64,000 bases of DNA, taken from assembly GCF_964340395.1 (NCBI RefSeq), contig NC_135568.1, positions 16,357,776 to 16,421,775 of the forward strand, given 5' to 3'. Origin of the DNA: Glandiceps talaboti. Its lineage: Eukaryota; Hemichordata; Enteropneusta; Spengelidae. Within the stretch, counting starts at the first letter, position 1. Each line of letters begins with the position of its first letter. The notes beneath the pieces were generated by a model. It was not told where the DNA came from and did no database searches. It saw nothing but the letters and a program-made list of their open reading frames with translations. Of this stretch, positions 15,501 to 30,500 are shown piece after piece. The translations under genes and the position numbers were made by a program.

Positions 15501-18500
15501 TAGCAATTCACACCATGGTGAATATATTGTTCATGGTTCCACAAATCAATAGGACAACAGTGAAGTATGGTAGTTAAAATCTATCTAGACTTATCATCAA
15601 ATCCACTTCAGAATTATGAATAAATGTATGGAAATTAGTGTGAGCTAATTTGATAGTATTTCCTTGATCACTCAAATTTGTTCAGCGCCAAAATGGCACA
15701 GTGAACAGGAATAGATAATTTGATATGAAGGATAGAAAGCTCTAGATGTGTCTTTGTGTCCTTGTTAAAAATGATCAAAAGTTGATATTGAATGTAGTTT
15801 AAGTTGTATGCCGTTCCATAAGAGGAGAGTTGCTCAAGAGCACATACTGGTATAATACGCAACTTATCTTAGTTTATGTAAAAACTACAAAAATTTGATA
15901 GAAATATTTGTTAAGACTTACCGACAGCATACTGGTAGTTAGTTAGTGGTTCAGCATCTTCATCATCATAGAAATCATCTGACTGCCATGTACCAACTAA
16001 ATAATCAATGTCATTGTGAGACTCTAAGTCCACTCTGATTTGACCACTGAATTTAGGTGGAGTCACTTCAACAAAGAATGGACCAATCACCTATCATATA
16101 AAATATGACAATAATACAATGAGACTATAAATCTACTATGATTGGATGACTGAATGTGGGCGGGGTAATTGCAACAAAGAATGGACCAATCACCTGCCAT
16201 ATAAAATTAGACCCACAACACTATGACTTCAAAATACAAACTGCAGTATAATATAAAAGGTATTTGAATTATGTCTGAATTCACTTAATGCTTAACAGTA
16301 GTGTGATATGATTTTACAAAAATGCAGAAAATAACGTGGGAATACAATGGAAATGATTATTGGAAAACGTGAAGAAACATTATGGACCATTTAATAAAGT
16401 TTATGAAAACCATTTATCATAACAATAATTGGATTTTGTGTAGTTTACACCTCAGACCACTAAAAATTCATTAGTGGTCTGAGTTTACACTAAATTCACA
16501 CATTCAAACAAAATTAACTATTTTAAAAAATTCAACTTTCATTTTGTTTGTATTACCTTTGTTGTTGACAGTTGTGCTCTGTTGATAGCCTTGACAATGA
16601 TATAGAATTCTAGACCTTCCACTAGGTTGGGATGGTATGTCAGCCATTCTTGATGTGAGTTGGTGGTTGTCATAGCAACAATATCTGGATCCAAACTAGA
16701 TGGAGTACTACTCAGTCCAATTTCATAATCATAAATACCACTTTCTACATCATCACCTTTCCAACTCAGTGAAAACTAGGAAAAATAAATCAAATTTCAA
16801 ACAATTACTGTCTTGGAGATAACATTGTGAGTACAATGTACTGTACTGTATATGTTATTAGATCAAAGACCTATGTTTGGAAAATGTTTTCGGTACTATC
16901 TGGAAATTTCCTACAGATAAACTTTTATGATACTGAATCAGAAATGAAACTAATTTTGGGGCGAGATCAATAGTTCAATGCAGGATAAAAAACTTAATTC
17001 TTTTAGTTTTAGTCGAGGACTCAGACCCCCCCCCCCCCCTCCCCACCACTAACTGAAAGAATTGCTAAAGTTTTGTTATCCTGCCTTGAACTACTGATCT
17101 CACCCCTTACCACCTTTGTGGTTCTGAAGATCAACTTTCCATAGAAAAGACTTGAGAAGAGTTTGTAGTAAAAGATTCTGTTACAAAAAAAAGACTAGTG
17201 GACTGGACATGTCATGTCATGAAATTATTAATAATAATTAATACTTATGATTTTAATATTACTAACATGATGTTCTTTAGTGTAGTAGGCAACATCTGAT
17301 ACAGGGCCATATTGTAGACAATCATCATTGGTGTACACTGCTGTAGAATCCAAAGTTGGCCAAAGTTCAATATCATCTTCTAACTCTGCTACATCACTGG
17401 ACATGAAAAGAAAGTACATATTATAATTATTAATTGTAATATTACACAACCCTGTTCATCATACAGATTTTGATATATACTGCAAATATCACATGTACTG
17501 TAACAGAATTCTCAACACGGTTTACTTGATCAGAATGCCATTTTTATATAAGTGATATATGATATACGATATATGTTAATATACAAGTCAAGTTTGTATC
17601 ATACAGAAAGCAGCTGCTATCAGCAATAGTTCAGTCTGGTTTAAGGAAGTGACTAGTTGCCTAGTAACTGTTTCCATGGTCATCATCAGGATTATTTGTT
17701 CTCAATTTTTGGTTGTTGTCATGATTATTGTATCACGTAATAAAATTCAATTCAATTCAAAGTTCAATAACCTCTATATCTACCTGCAATCCTGTGTAAC
17801 ATTCACCACTAGGTGGCGGTATCTGTTCTCATCCACCATCCATACATCACCATCATCATCTTTCATTACACCAGGTTTCACCTTAACATCATCAATATTG
17901 ATATCCATGACAACTGGCGGTGTTGTATCTATGGTGATACCATCTGAACAAACTGGTTTTGATGGTTGTAAAGCCCTATTATAGGCAACCACTGTACAAT
18001 GATATGTAGCAGTTCTAGGAGCTATCCAGCTTACTGAGGTTGACGTCGTATTCACAGCCTGAAAACGTAAATGAATTTCTTTTTCACTCTGGCTTCATGT
18101 TACAGTGCTTCCAATCAAAGTATGATCGATAAACTACTGCAACATATCGATACGTTACCAAAGTAGGTCTGTGTCTTTTGCACAGCATTTAGTAGGGTCA
18201 GATCAAAGATGTGCTGCAATTGTGTGCATCATTACTGACAACCTCAATTTAACAAATTTCAAATTTGATGCCTCTTGCATGTACAATTACCGATGTTTGT
18301 TGTCTAATACATCACTCTGAACATCTAGCCATGATGATATCTACCAATAGATGGGGTATATTTGCAATTATGAATAATTGCACGACAGTTTGGGCGGCAT
18401 TATTCAAAGTAAACTGTTATTCAACTTTGCCGACGAGTAGGTAATGTTGTGACTACTACAGCTAAATCTACGTCAGTACATCAGGACAAGTTCAGTAATG

Positions 18501-21500
18501 TATCAATATGTTGCAGTACTTCATCGGACATACTTCGATTGGAAGCAATGTAAACATAAAATATATTGCAACAACTTGTAGTCACAATGTTATTGGGAAT
18601 AGAAATAATCTAAATGAATGTTTTTAGACTCTGGGTTTATGTTAGGTATTAGACCTTGCTGCAGGTAAAAGCCAGGTTATTGAGAATACTCCAAAATTTC
18701 TAAAATTCTGCAAACATCATGTCAGCATAAACAGGAGTGTATTAATTTAGGTCATGAAAATGATCTATTAGTCAGAGGATAAGTAATGGAAGAATGGTTT
18801 GTGGAGAAATACTGCAAATGATCTATTAGTCAGTGGATAAGTAATGGATGAATGGTTTGTGGAGAAATACTGCAAATGGTGTATTAGTCAGAGGATAAGT
18901 AATGGAAGAATGGTTTGTGGAGAAATACTGCAAATGGTGTATTAGTCAGTGGATAAGTAATGGATGAATGGTTTGTGGAGAAATACTGCGAACGGTTTAC
19001 TAGTCAGAGGTTAGAGGTCATGAAAATGGTCTGAGGAGAAATATTGCAAATGGTCTATTAGTCAGAGGTTAGGTCAGGAAAATGATCTGAGAGGTACTGC
19101 AAATGGTCTATTAAACAGGGGGTTAGGTCATGAAAATAGTCTATTGGCCATTTCTACACAATGACCTTATACTCACAGGTTGCATTGTGGGTAAATTGAA
19201 CACATCGTCATTATCACCATCCATACAGGTTTCACTAAAAACATACGCATAGAACATAACACCACTCTCTCTGTCAAAAAATCCATCCCAGGATGCAAAG
19301 ATTTCAGAGTCCTGCTGGTAGTCAAGATCAGTTTCACCTGACCTACTATCATGAACACTGCCCTCATGAGGTGGACTTGTGTCTACAGTCACCTGAGAAA
19401 AAAAATAACATATTGAATTGTTACATTGCCAATATATAATAACAGTAAACTGTAAAATGCTAGTATAGACATAATATATTCTTTCCTTGTTTATATGTGA
19501 AATATTTTTAAAATCTGTCTCATATTTACTTGAGATGATTTGTCAAAGTTAACTTAATCTTGGGAGATTATAATCACATAGAAAAACAGATCTCACAGAT
19601 TTATTGTATGAAGAACTACAGTAATTGCTTGTATGACAATCAGAGAGTCAGAACTTTAAGACAAGGGGTATTTGATCAAACAGTCTTACTTTAGCTAAAT
19701 ATGTATGCAACTAAGGTATCTCATAATCAGTTCAAATTTCAAAATTTCTTCAGTTAACCTGAACATGAAATAGTGATGTCATCTTCTAATTTTTGCTTTT
19801 TGACCTTTAATCAAATCTGTATATGGCATTAAACCACTGCATACACACACAACTGGGGCGCATTCGGTAGTCAAAACGTTTTGTCATTGTTTGGCCAGGG
19901 CGCCCTGGCCCTGCGCTGAACTGTATTTTGCATGTTGCGCATGAAAAACAAAAGATGGCGGCACATTCAAACAGAAGATTGTCGCATTTTGTGTACATTG
20001 AGCACTCATCACTGAAAAGATGACGGGCATATTTAAATCACACCTTTGCAGTACTGTTAGGATGCTAGAATGCCTAAAAAAGGCCTGTTATTTATGCATA
20101 CACTATTTTTACACTAAAGAAGTGATCTTTGACCTGTGACCTGACCCCAAGTTTATCTTGCATAGCTCAATGTACATCAAATCGACCGTACCATTATCCG
20201 GACGGGTATTTGTATTTCTAAATACCGTTGCCAATTGTAAATGACCAATTCCATGAACTTTTTTGCAGTGCTGAATCAAAACTAATGTGCACTAAGTAAT
20301 CCTACACTAAAACTCAAGTTCGCTGACGAAGTGAGAATTCATGGCCATCTTGGCTTTTGGCGAGTCACCTCACTCTTCCGCCTTCCTTCGTCCCGAGTCA
20401 CTCGCGAAAAACTATGACAATTAGTCGTCCGGGAACAAAACGTTTTGAAACGTCCGCGGGTGCTTTGTCTACCGAACGCGCCCATGTACTGCCACCTGGT
20501 TATCAACTATAGCAAGTGAATACTGCCACCTAGTGGTCAACAGTAATGAGTGAATACTGCCACCTAGTGGTCAACTGTAGAAAATGAATACTGCCATCTA
20601 GTGGTTAACAGTAGCAAGTCAATACTGCCACCAAGTGATCAACTGTAGAAAATGAATACCGCCATCTAGCGGTCAACAGTAGCAAGTGAATACTGCCATC
20701 TAGTGGTCAGTATAAAGTATAGTGAATTTTCTGTACCTGAAATTCTTTCACTGTTTGTAACATGGCATTATTTGTGACAGTGATGGTGTACACATAGTCG
20801 CTGTCATGGCTACCAATAGATATATTCAGTTTACTGGCATCAAGTTCAATGGCATAGTCTCTATCATAGCATTCATAGTCTTTGGGTATACAGCCACAGT
20901 TTGGAGGACTACATTCACCTTGCTGTGAAAAATATGAACAACACAGAAATGACAGTGGTACATATTATTAATATCATGAAACCTGAAATAAGACATTACC
21001 AGGCTCAACAAAACTCTTACAGTGTTACATTTATCATTTGACTCCACAAAACTCTCACCAACACAGAGATATTTGCCAAGCAAGATGATACAATGTAGAA
21101 ATGTTAGTTAGATGACATTTTGTTTTACCAGGTTTCAAGATTTTAATTGTATATGGTTCAAAAAATAATGTTACATTGTTTGTAACCACAAATAATCCAT
21201 TCATATTTATCCACAATTTCTTTCAGCCTCCTTCGCAATTTAAATTTTATTCTTTGATCAGAACAAATCATGTTCATACTCAGAATAATTTAGCAAAGTT
21301 TGTATTCTTTGCTTTCCGTTTTCGTCAATGTATGATACACTAATTTTAGGTTTTATTTACTATTATTATGTGGATTTGTATGTGCTATTGCTGTGTGTCA
21401 CAACAAACCTCTACATTCACAGTTTTTGTATATATTAATTTCTGTATGTTAGGCCAGTGGCCACGGTACTACTATGAATAAAGTACATTATTATTATACA

Positions 21501-24500
21501 AAATACACTATTGAAATATGGGGCTTCGGGCTCAGCATGAGACAAACCCAACCTGTTAACACCTGCACACTTTTGTTGTATGAAATCAAGTCAGCCATAC
21601 AGTCCTACGATTTTCTCAAAGTCAATATACATATATCAAAAGAAGTCCTACCTGTGGTTTTCTGACAGCAAGCTGACCTTCACCATGAACTATAGAACGA
21701 TCTGCCATATCAGCTAGTCTCCAGTGAATATTGTGTAGACCACTATGGTCATCATATGCATCAAATACAACTCTACATGATGAAAAGAAACAATATATAT
21801 TCAGTATGGGTGAAAGGAAATAATAAATACTTGTATGTTCAGTATTTCTGTGACATGTTTTCTGAATTAATCTACAACGTTGCTGACCTCATGACATATC
21901 AAAATGCCGAAAGCTAGAGTTCTTAAAAATCTTTTTGGGATGACTTTTGAGGCAGTAATATATCTCAGAACGAGACTCATAAATCTTCCCAATGACAGAA
22001 ATATACTGGTTGAAACAGAGAATTTTTAAACAAAGTTCTGAAAAAGTAGCAGGCAAAATGTTACGGAGTAGCTGGGTGTTTTAGCCAGCTACTGAACCCT
22101 TCCGTGTATGTACATGAATGCTTCAACAAGTTATTCCTTATAATGGAATTGAAATTGTACAGATGGATATTCAGATCTAGACTGTGGTCCTATCACTCAG
22201 CTCTGACATCATTAGCCTACCTCATATCAAATAGATCGATGGAGTGATGAACAGCAAGACTGGTTAGTCCATGTCTCATCAGGGAGATACCATGTATTTC
22301 AGGGGGTGTTGAATCTACATGTACCAAAACTTCTTCCATGTTTGTATTGCCCATCACATCTGTAGCCTTCACCCAGACACGAATGGAATCACCATCATTA
22401 CGAGGTATATCGAAAGTTTGTTCTTCAACCTATGCAATAAATAGGAGAAAGGGTTTGAAATTTGGTAAAACTTGCTGACACACAGCTGTTAATTCCAGAT
22501 AGAAATAACAGTACAATGGGTGTCTTGACTTGATAGGTTTCACAGTACATGTATCGGTATATGTGTCACACACATAATTAGAATTCATTGACTTGGTAAT
22601 CCAACAGAAACTTGTGCATAATTTTTGGCATGTACATTTACCATACACAAAGCACCACTGAGTTTGATTGTAAATTAAAACCCATTCTGGTCATGATCAG
22701 ATGCGTGTGCATCAGATCAGAACATTGTTTTCTTAGTGGTGGACAATTAAAATAGGCTTTAAAATAATAACATTTGAATATCTTCCCTGGGGACTAGAAA
22801 ATCAAGAATTGTACTTTGTCTCCTACTAGGACCTGGTAGGATAGATGTTGTGATATGAGCGCTTTAATCCTATGTGTTTTTAAAGGCTGCAATGGACTGT
22901 ATGCTCCTCCAGGGAGTTGAGGAAGTATAAAGGACCCTTGTGCCGATATAGATCTGTGCCAGGAATAATAATTGTAAAGCACTTTGAGCAGAGAGGGAAA
23001 GTGCTCCAAAAAACCAACATTATTATTATATTATCATTATTTCTACCCCTGGACATGGATGACAGTCACAGGTATGATAAAAAGACTAGGTAAAAGGTGG
23101 ATAAAGTTGACTTTTTGAATGAAATGTGTGTGACAGCTGAGCCCTCATCCTACCCCCACCACCAAACTTGTAGAATACTGACCATGATTTCTAATGAATC
23201 TGTATTCTTTTAATTGCGAATGTGTTGACGATTTCACCAAGATGGCAAACATAGCTATAAGTAACTGTCTAAACATACAACATATTGTATTATTATTTTA
23301 TAACATATTTTTTTTCATGCGTGAGTGTCTAGTTTAGGTTTTCCATTGTTTTCCAAATGGTCTCTGTGTTGTTTATTTCTTCCTATCAGATGTACAGCCA
23401 TTACAGATTGGAAGAACAGTTTTATATTGTCTTTTTAAGTTGATGTCAGTTTCCGCATCCACTATTTTATTATTTTTTTCTCAAATATGTAAAAAAAGAA
23501 GTTTAGGATCAGCAGTGAAAGCTAGGTGGGGTCGGGTAACCTGAACCAAACAGTTATTTTTTTAGGCCTAACCAAAATGTCGATTCTGCCAAATGATCTT
23601 CAGTCTTGCAAGTCAAGTGAAGACAACGTTAAAAGGGTGAATACATATTTTGCAGACACTAGTCATTCAGTCATATGGCTTTCCATGGTTGCAGACATCT
23701 GCCATACAATCTTAGAATCTATATTCAGGCTTTCAAACTCTAATCATGCCACAGCCATTATCTTTTTCAAGAACTTGACCTGAAGAGGTGAAAGGGTAGC
23801 ATTTCCAGTTCCGTATACATGGCGGTCACAAATCTGGAATTGCCGTAATTCCGTTTCTGTGACCATCATGTATACGGAACCAGAAACACAATCCTTTCAT
23901 GCAGTGGTTAATGGTTACATTTCACACTAACCACTCTTTCAGTAGTACAGTTATACTAACCATGATATCTGTGACGTCCTGCCAGTTTCCTGGTGGAGAT
24001 GTGATATTACGTCCACCCTGATGATCAACTGCATAGTCTGTTTCAAATCTAACAATACCATTAATGTTTGGTATTGCTTCACGTGACCTTGTTATAGGTG
24101 GTTGACCTGTGACCTCCTCATAATCAGCTGTTAATGGTGGTGAGTGGTCTTCAATGGCGTTGAGAAGTTTATGTTGTCTGTGAAATTCATTGTAGAAATG
24201 ACCTGGCCAACGTAGAAACACCTGTCACAAAGAAAAGTCATTGTTAGCTATGTCAATCAACTCATACTGTATCTAACTTTCAAAGGATGTGTAGAAACGT
24301 ATGCCAAGAACTTCAAATTTAATAAGTTCTGCATTCAAGAGGAGAAGCGCTAATTAATATGCATTATGTATAAGAGGCTGCCCTAAGACTTTGATTTTCA
24401 CATAGGACCACTAAAAAACCCACAAAATCAAGAATGTGTACTAGGCAAACAATGTGATACCTACATGCTACTTTTAAATATTATTCAAAAGATTTTTCTT

Positions 24501-27500
24501 TCTTCAACTGTGGAAAAATACGAGTGACAAAAGATGCCTTGTCACGAGTCAAAAATGAAAATAGCAACAAAATCTTTATGTTAAGAGTATTATTACTTTT
24601 CCTGAATGAAGAAAGAATTATTCATTCTAAATCTGTGTAAAATGAGATCAAAGTGAAGGTTTCATTGGTTTTATATAATACAATATTAAATGTCTATTAT
24701 ACTTGTCTTTTATGTTATCCTTTGTTGACATCTTGGAAAAAAGTTGCCAGATGTGTAGTAAAAGTTAATACAAAGAATAACCTTGATGCGAAATAAGATA
24801 AATAGAACCAATCTCCTAAATCATATTTTAATCAAATTGATTCACTCTATAGTTTCTTTCAAGTGTTTTTCATTCCACATTTAACAATGCGTGTTTGCAT
24901 CACTTTTCCTGTAAGGAAAGCTTTCCAAAACGCTTTCATTTGGATCAACAGCATCCATCTAATAACTTCAGATTTTAATGTTGACTGTGAATTACCTGGG
25001 GTCCAGTGCGTATATCATCTTGTACATCAGTTTGCCAAACAAGGCTGGTATTCGTTGCTGCTGACTCTACCCACAATGGATAATTTCCAGTTGGATCAAT
25101 TTCTACTTCATTAACATCATCAAAAATCAGGAAACGTCTTGCACGTATGTGGTTCCCAGCAACATCATCGACCGTCAATAAGACACAATAATCACCTGTA
25201 GTTTGGTAAGAATTAGAAGTTTGAAACTAAAAGTAGGGTCAAGGGATGTTAGGAAATGTATTTGATATATTTATTATTCATGAAATTATCAAGAATTGCA
25301 GAAGAATTTTACTTTAAAAACTCAATTTCAATTCTTGATACATCATCTGTAGATTTCACAGAACCACTTCAATCAGATGTTTTACACTACTTTTAAGTTT
25401 TAATTCTATATATTTCACAAAATTGTTTAAGATCGTATTTTTTTATATCAGGAATTATCAAGATTGCACAAGACTTCAATCTATATTTGATTTACCAGGA
25501 AGTCTAAAGTCTTAAACTCATTTTCAATTCTTGTGTTTTATTTCCACTAACCATCATTCCTTCACAGAACTTTTCACTTTATCTATTTCACTATTGTTTA
25601 ATGATTGTATTTACTTGACGTCAAGTCTAGTCACACATAAGAACAGACCAACTGCTCAAAAGGTATGTTTTCCTCCCACAGACAGTTGTCTAAAAATCCT
25701 TGTCCTCCCCAAGAACTACTCTTTAGACCTAGAACCATACTCACTTACCTGGCTCAGTTAATGTGATAACAAACTCTGATTCCGTAGCAGTAACTGTTCC
25801 CTTTGCAATAGCTGGTTCGGATCTGTATCCTAACTCCTCATTATATGGTTGCATCTTATACACTTCATATTCATATCTTAGTATCCCTGACAACGTATCT
25901 GACCATCCAGACCATCTCACTGTTATGTCTCCCTAAGTAGATAGAAAAAATGCAATCTTACGGTTATGTCTCCCGAAGTAGATAGAAAGAACGCAATCTT
26001 ACAGTTATGTCGCCCTAACTAGATAGGAAGAAAGCAATAGAAAGCAATTTTATGGTTATGTCTCCCTAAGCAGACAGAAAGAATTCAATCTTATGGTTAC
26101 TAGTATGTCTCCCTAAGTAGATAGAAACTTTATCTTATGTCTCCCTAAGAGGCCTTAGAGAAAAGAAATCCATCTCACTGTGATGTCTCCCTAAGTAGAT
26201 AGAATTATTCTCACTGCTATGTCTCCCTAAGTAGATAGAAAGAATTAATCTCACTGTTATGTCTCCCTAAGTAGATAAAATAAAATCCTATGCATGGGTC
26301 AACAAAGCAACCACTTCCATTCTCATTTTGTCTAAGGGTGTTGTTCTATATCACACCTCAAACATTGGTGGCGCTCTTTACATTCCTTCACCACTACAAC
26401 AGTTGGGTCTGCCATGAGGTGATTTATCATGAAGCTTAATGTTTAATTTTGATGAAATATTTTTCTTTATTTTTTTAACTTGAAATATTTCTATGACAAT
26501 GAAAGATTTCAGTAATTCAATGTGTGATTTACAATGGTGGTGAAGATCTATTTTGAACCTGACTTACATTTTTAATTATTGGTGGTCCCCTATCAATCAT
26601 TTGATCTGAACATCCACCAGTTACTGAGCAATGTACAACTTACATTTTTAGTTATTGGTGGTCCCCTATCTATCATTTGATCTGAACATTCACAAGTTAC
26701 TGAGCAATGTACAACTTACATTTTTAGTTATTGGTGGTCCCCTATCTATCATTTGATCTGAACATTCACAAGTTACTGAGCAATGTACAACTTACATTTT
26801 TAGTTATTGGTGGTCCCCTATCAATCATTTGATCTGAGCATCCACCAGTTACTGAGCAATGTACAGGTGTTTCATAATCCAACGTGAAGTGTGCAGTATG
26901 AGATACTTCCATTCCAGTATAGTAATGTTTAGGGTCAATGGTGACTCCAGATGCATCATCATGATTTTCAATTGTGACGTATCCACCATTCAAAGCTTTG
27001 GAGGTCACGTAAAACCTGTAAACAATAGCAAATATTATGAAAATAAGAAAAACTTTATGCCATGAACATTCAGTGTTTTTCCTAAGATTGGGGAACCCCG
27101 ATAGCAGAAAGGGAGAAAGAGGTCAAATTGGCAGTGTTTCCCTCCATAGATTTGATAGGTTTGATACTTATGTATTTTTCTTCATTCAGCCAAGGAAGAT
27201 ATGAGTGACTGAAGGAGCTTCGTCACTATGAATCGCTGGACTCATATCGACAAAACCCTTAGGTCACAAGTATTTTACAGCTGAATGAAGACAAATATTG
27301 GGTAATAACACAATAATACCAACCCATTAATATACTAATGAAATTGGGAAAAGTAATGACATCAGTGATGTAGACATGCATTGTGATGACATAAACGCGT
27401 GTCGTTGTGACATAGAATGACCAGAGTATACATTCCATATTTTTTGTTCAACTTGGCTGGTGCATGGTATAATTGCCATTGTACCATGGTAACAAACTGG

Positions 27501-30500
27501 TAGGAGATTGGTATTTTGTCTCTCGCTATATGATGTCAGACTGTTACTGTGGACATTGATACTTGACTTAAACACAAAATATAACCCATACATTGTAAAA
27601 CCAAAGTACTATATAAAGCATTTCTGTATGTACCACAATCACTTATAGCATCTATATCAAGGTGTAAAAGTATACTGTTACATTTCCTAATTGACCACAT
27701 CAGAAAGGCCACATGCTAGGCTTGGAAATAATTAAAACCAATTGAAACAGTATACTTTTACACTTGATATGAATGCTATAAACAAGTGTAGCACAAAGAT
27801 AAAGTGCTTTACTTCAGTGTTACTCCTTGTGTAAACGTAGAACTTTATTATACTTGACTCATCGCAATCATGGTAAATCAGCTTATGGATTATAATTACC
27901 TGTCCCCATGTTGGAAAGTGACTGAGAAATCATCATGTACTTCACAATCATACACAGCTTGGTGTGGATTATCTTGACTATATCCAAGGGAACATGCAAC
28001 ATTACCACTGTCAATTGTGGATCCACCTGTAAGTCAGCAAACAAAGTGACAAAAGTGCATATATTATGTCTTCAATCATTGACATGTTCCTTATTTCTGT
28101 TGATTAACCAATCATAAATGAGGTCCTGAGATGAAATTTCAAATTCAAACAAAGCCATCTAAAAAGTCATTAATATCATGTCTTTGTTAATCAAGTACAG
28201 GATTCTGTCTAATGATCAATTAGTGTTTATTGGGACAGCTAAATGGAGTCTAAATATGCTAGACTTGTCAGCTCAGTACACACATCACTCTAACAGCTGA
28301 GGGTATACTCATTTGCATGAACAACTTTTGGTCATGATTTCTTATTAAGCTTGATAGGGTGGCGAGAGATCTGAGATTTGAAGTCATGGATAGCCTATAG
28401 ACTATAGAAGAAAATACAAGTAGTGTGGTGTACTGACCTCTATTGACTGACCAATCAAAGGATGCCGATACAACTCCTACTTTGAAATCATCGATGTACG
28501 GGTGTCGTGGATAAGTTGCAGCATTAGGACCATAGTACTGAGTTTCCCAGTCAACCAATATTCTGTCTGGTACAAGGTTGGTAAAGACAGTTTCTAAAGC
28601 TGTCTCCGAACCGCAGCCTGCTTCTACTCTATCATCGCCGGCTGTACGGATCAACTTAGCCAGGCAGTAGAGCATTGAGGGCTTAGTTGTCACTGAAAAT
28701 TGTAGTAGTACATTAGAATGAATATACAAGAGAGATAAAAAATAATTTTCAAGAGAGATGACATTAGTCAATATTGAAGACATCTATCACCATGGTAACA
28801 TATACATGTCTATTACCACAAAGTGTACCATATAAATAGAACAACTCAAAACGCAAACCATCCAAGTCCGTTGGTACAATTTACAACTGACAGATACCTG
28901 TACATTGCATACATCTCTCTTACCTAAATCCCAGAGATGATACAATAACAAGTTCCCATGCATTGGTGATATACACCACTGCCTTCAATGGTAGCCATTT
29001 TTTCCCTATCACATGTTCACTACTTCTTTGAAATGCATATTTACAAAATGTAACATAAAACATTCATAGTGTTGACAATAATTAATTTATAAATAGTACA
29101 CTGACTCAATTCTGCAAAATATTCTTTAAAATTACAATTATATACAATTCCACCAAATAAAGCTAGTACAGTGTTTATATACAAAGTTAGTAGTTGGTAT
29201 GTCAACCAGGGTCCAGTGTTCCTTTACTTAGCGACCAAAAAATTGTTCTACTGATATAGAAATTTCACTAAACAGTAACAGTAATTCCTGTTTGTATTGT
29301 TAATGAACAAATCAAATGTTTACCATTAGTATTTGAATGATATGGTTTTATGACAAAATCCAATGTGGCCCCCAATGAATTCAGCGTTGTTTCAGAAAGT
29401 TGAACCAGAACTAGTGGTCAATTTTTTCATGACAATGCTGCATAGGACCTTAATCATTACAATAAATCACTTACTTTGCATACAGTTGTCACCACTAAAT
29501 CCAGGTGCACAAGAACAGGATGATGGCAACCCAGGGCAGAGTCCTGGGTAACAGTATTTACTATCTGATCGCCAGGAACATCTCTCTATTTAAAGATAAA
29601 ATAGTTGAGAAATGAAATTTGCATCTTATATTTAAAACTTGTAACTTGTATTTTGGACTCTGATGCAGAAAATAAATGCATTTTCATAAAAACAGGTTTT
29701 TGAGAGTTATTACATGATTTTATAGCACATCAAATTAATTGCACACATTTCTTGAGAAATACTGGTTTGAAATTTGTTTTCCATTCAATGGAGGTCCTTT
29801 CCATGGACAGGCATTGTCTTCTGTAAGTCAGCAGACAAAAAGATTAGCATAACATAAATATTCATGACTCCTCAATGTTTATTACAAATACCTTCAATTA
29901 AAACAATCATCATAAATTACCAATATTTATCCAGAGGCTCTTAATTTCAAAAAGAAGAAGAGAGCTCTGCTCAGAAACTACATACAATCTGACCTGCAAA
30001 TCTTGGGGATGACCTCACAACAGCTGTTGCATTATGATTGACCTCTTGTGACAAACTGATTTGCATTGAGCTTTGATTGCCATATTTTAAACACAAATGT
30101 TCAAGGAATCAAATAATTTACTCATAAGATTTTATTTAAACTTGTCAACAAATCAATATGGATTACATCATTATAATGTCATGAAAATCATATTTTCTTA
30201 TAGTGTTGAATCAATGTCAAACCTACTACATTTTGTCCACTAAATAAACAAAGATATATATATTCACTAAAAATTGGTAAATTACTTATGAAATAATATT
30301 TTATCTGTAAGTGTTACTTAGTGGTCAATATTATCAGTAGATAGTGTAGTGACAAAGTTAAAATTGAGCTAGTTGTAACTGGAGTATCATTTTTCAAACA
30401 CAACCACAATATATTCACTGAAAATTGTTAAAACACCAATAATTAGAGATTGTACATGTTAACCAGTGGTTGATATAATCTATAGATATAAGTAATACAG

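Noticed and set aside
17810-17830. CCACTAGGTGG-like CTCF core in exon v13
   Set aside because: A single match within coding sequence (reads R-H-L-V-V); no array, so probably chance.
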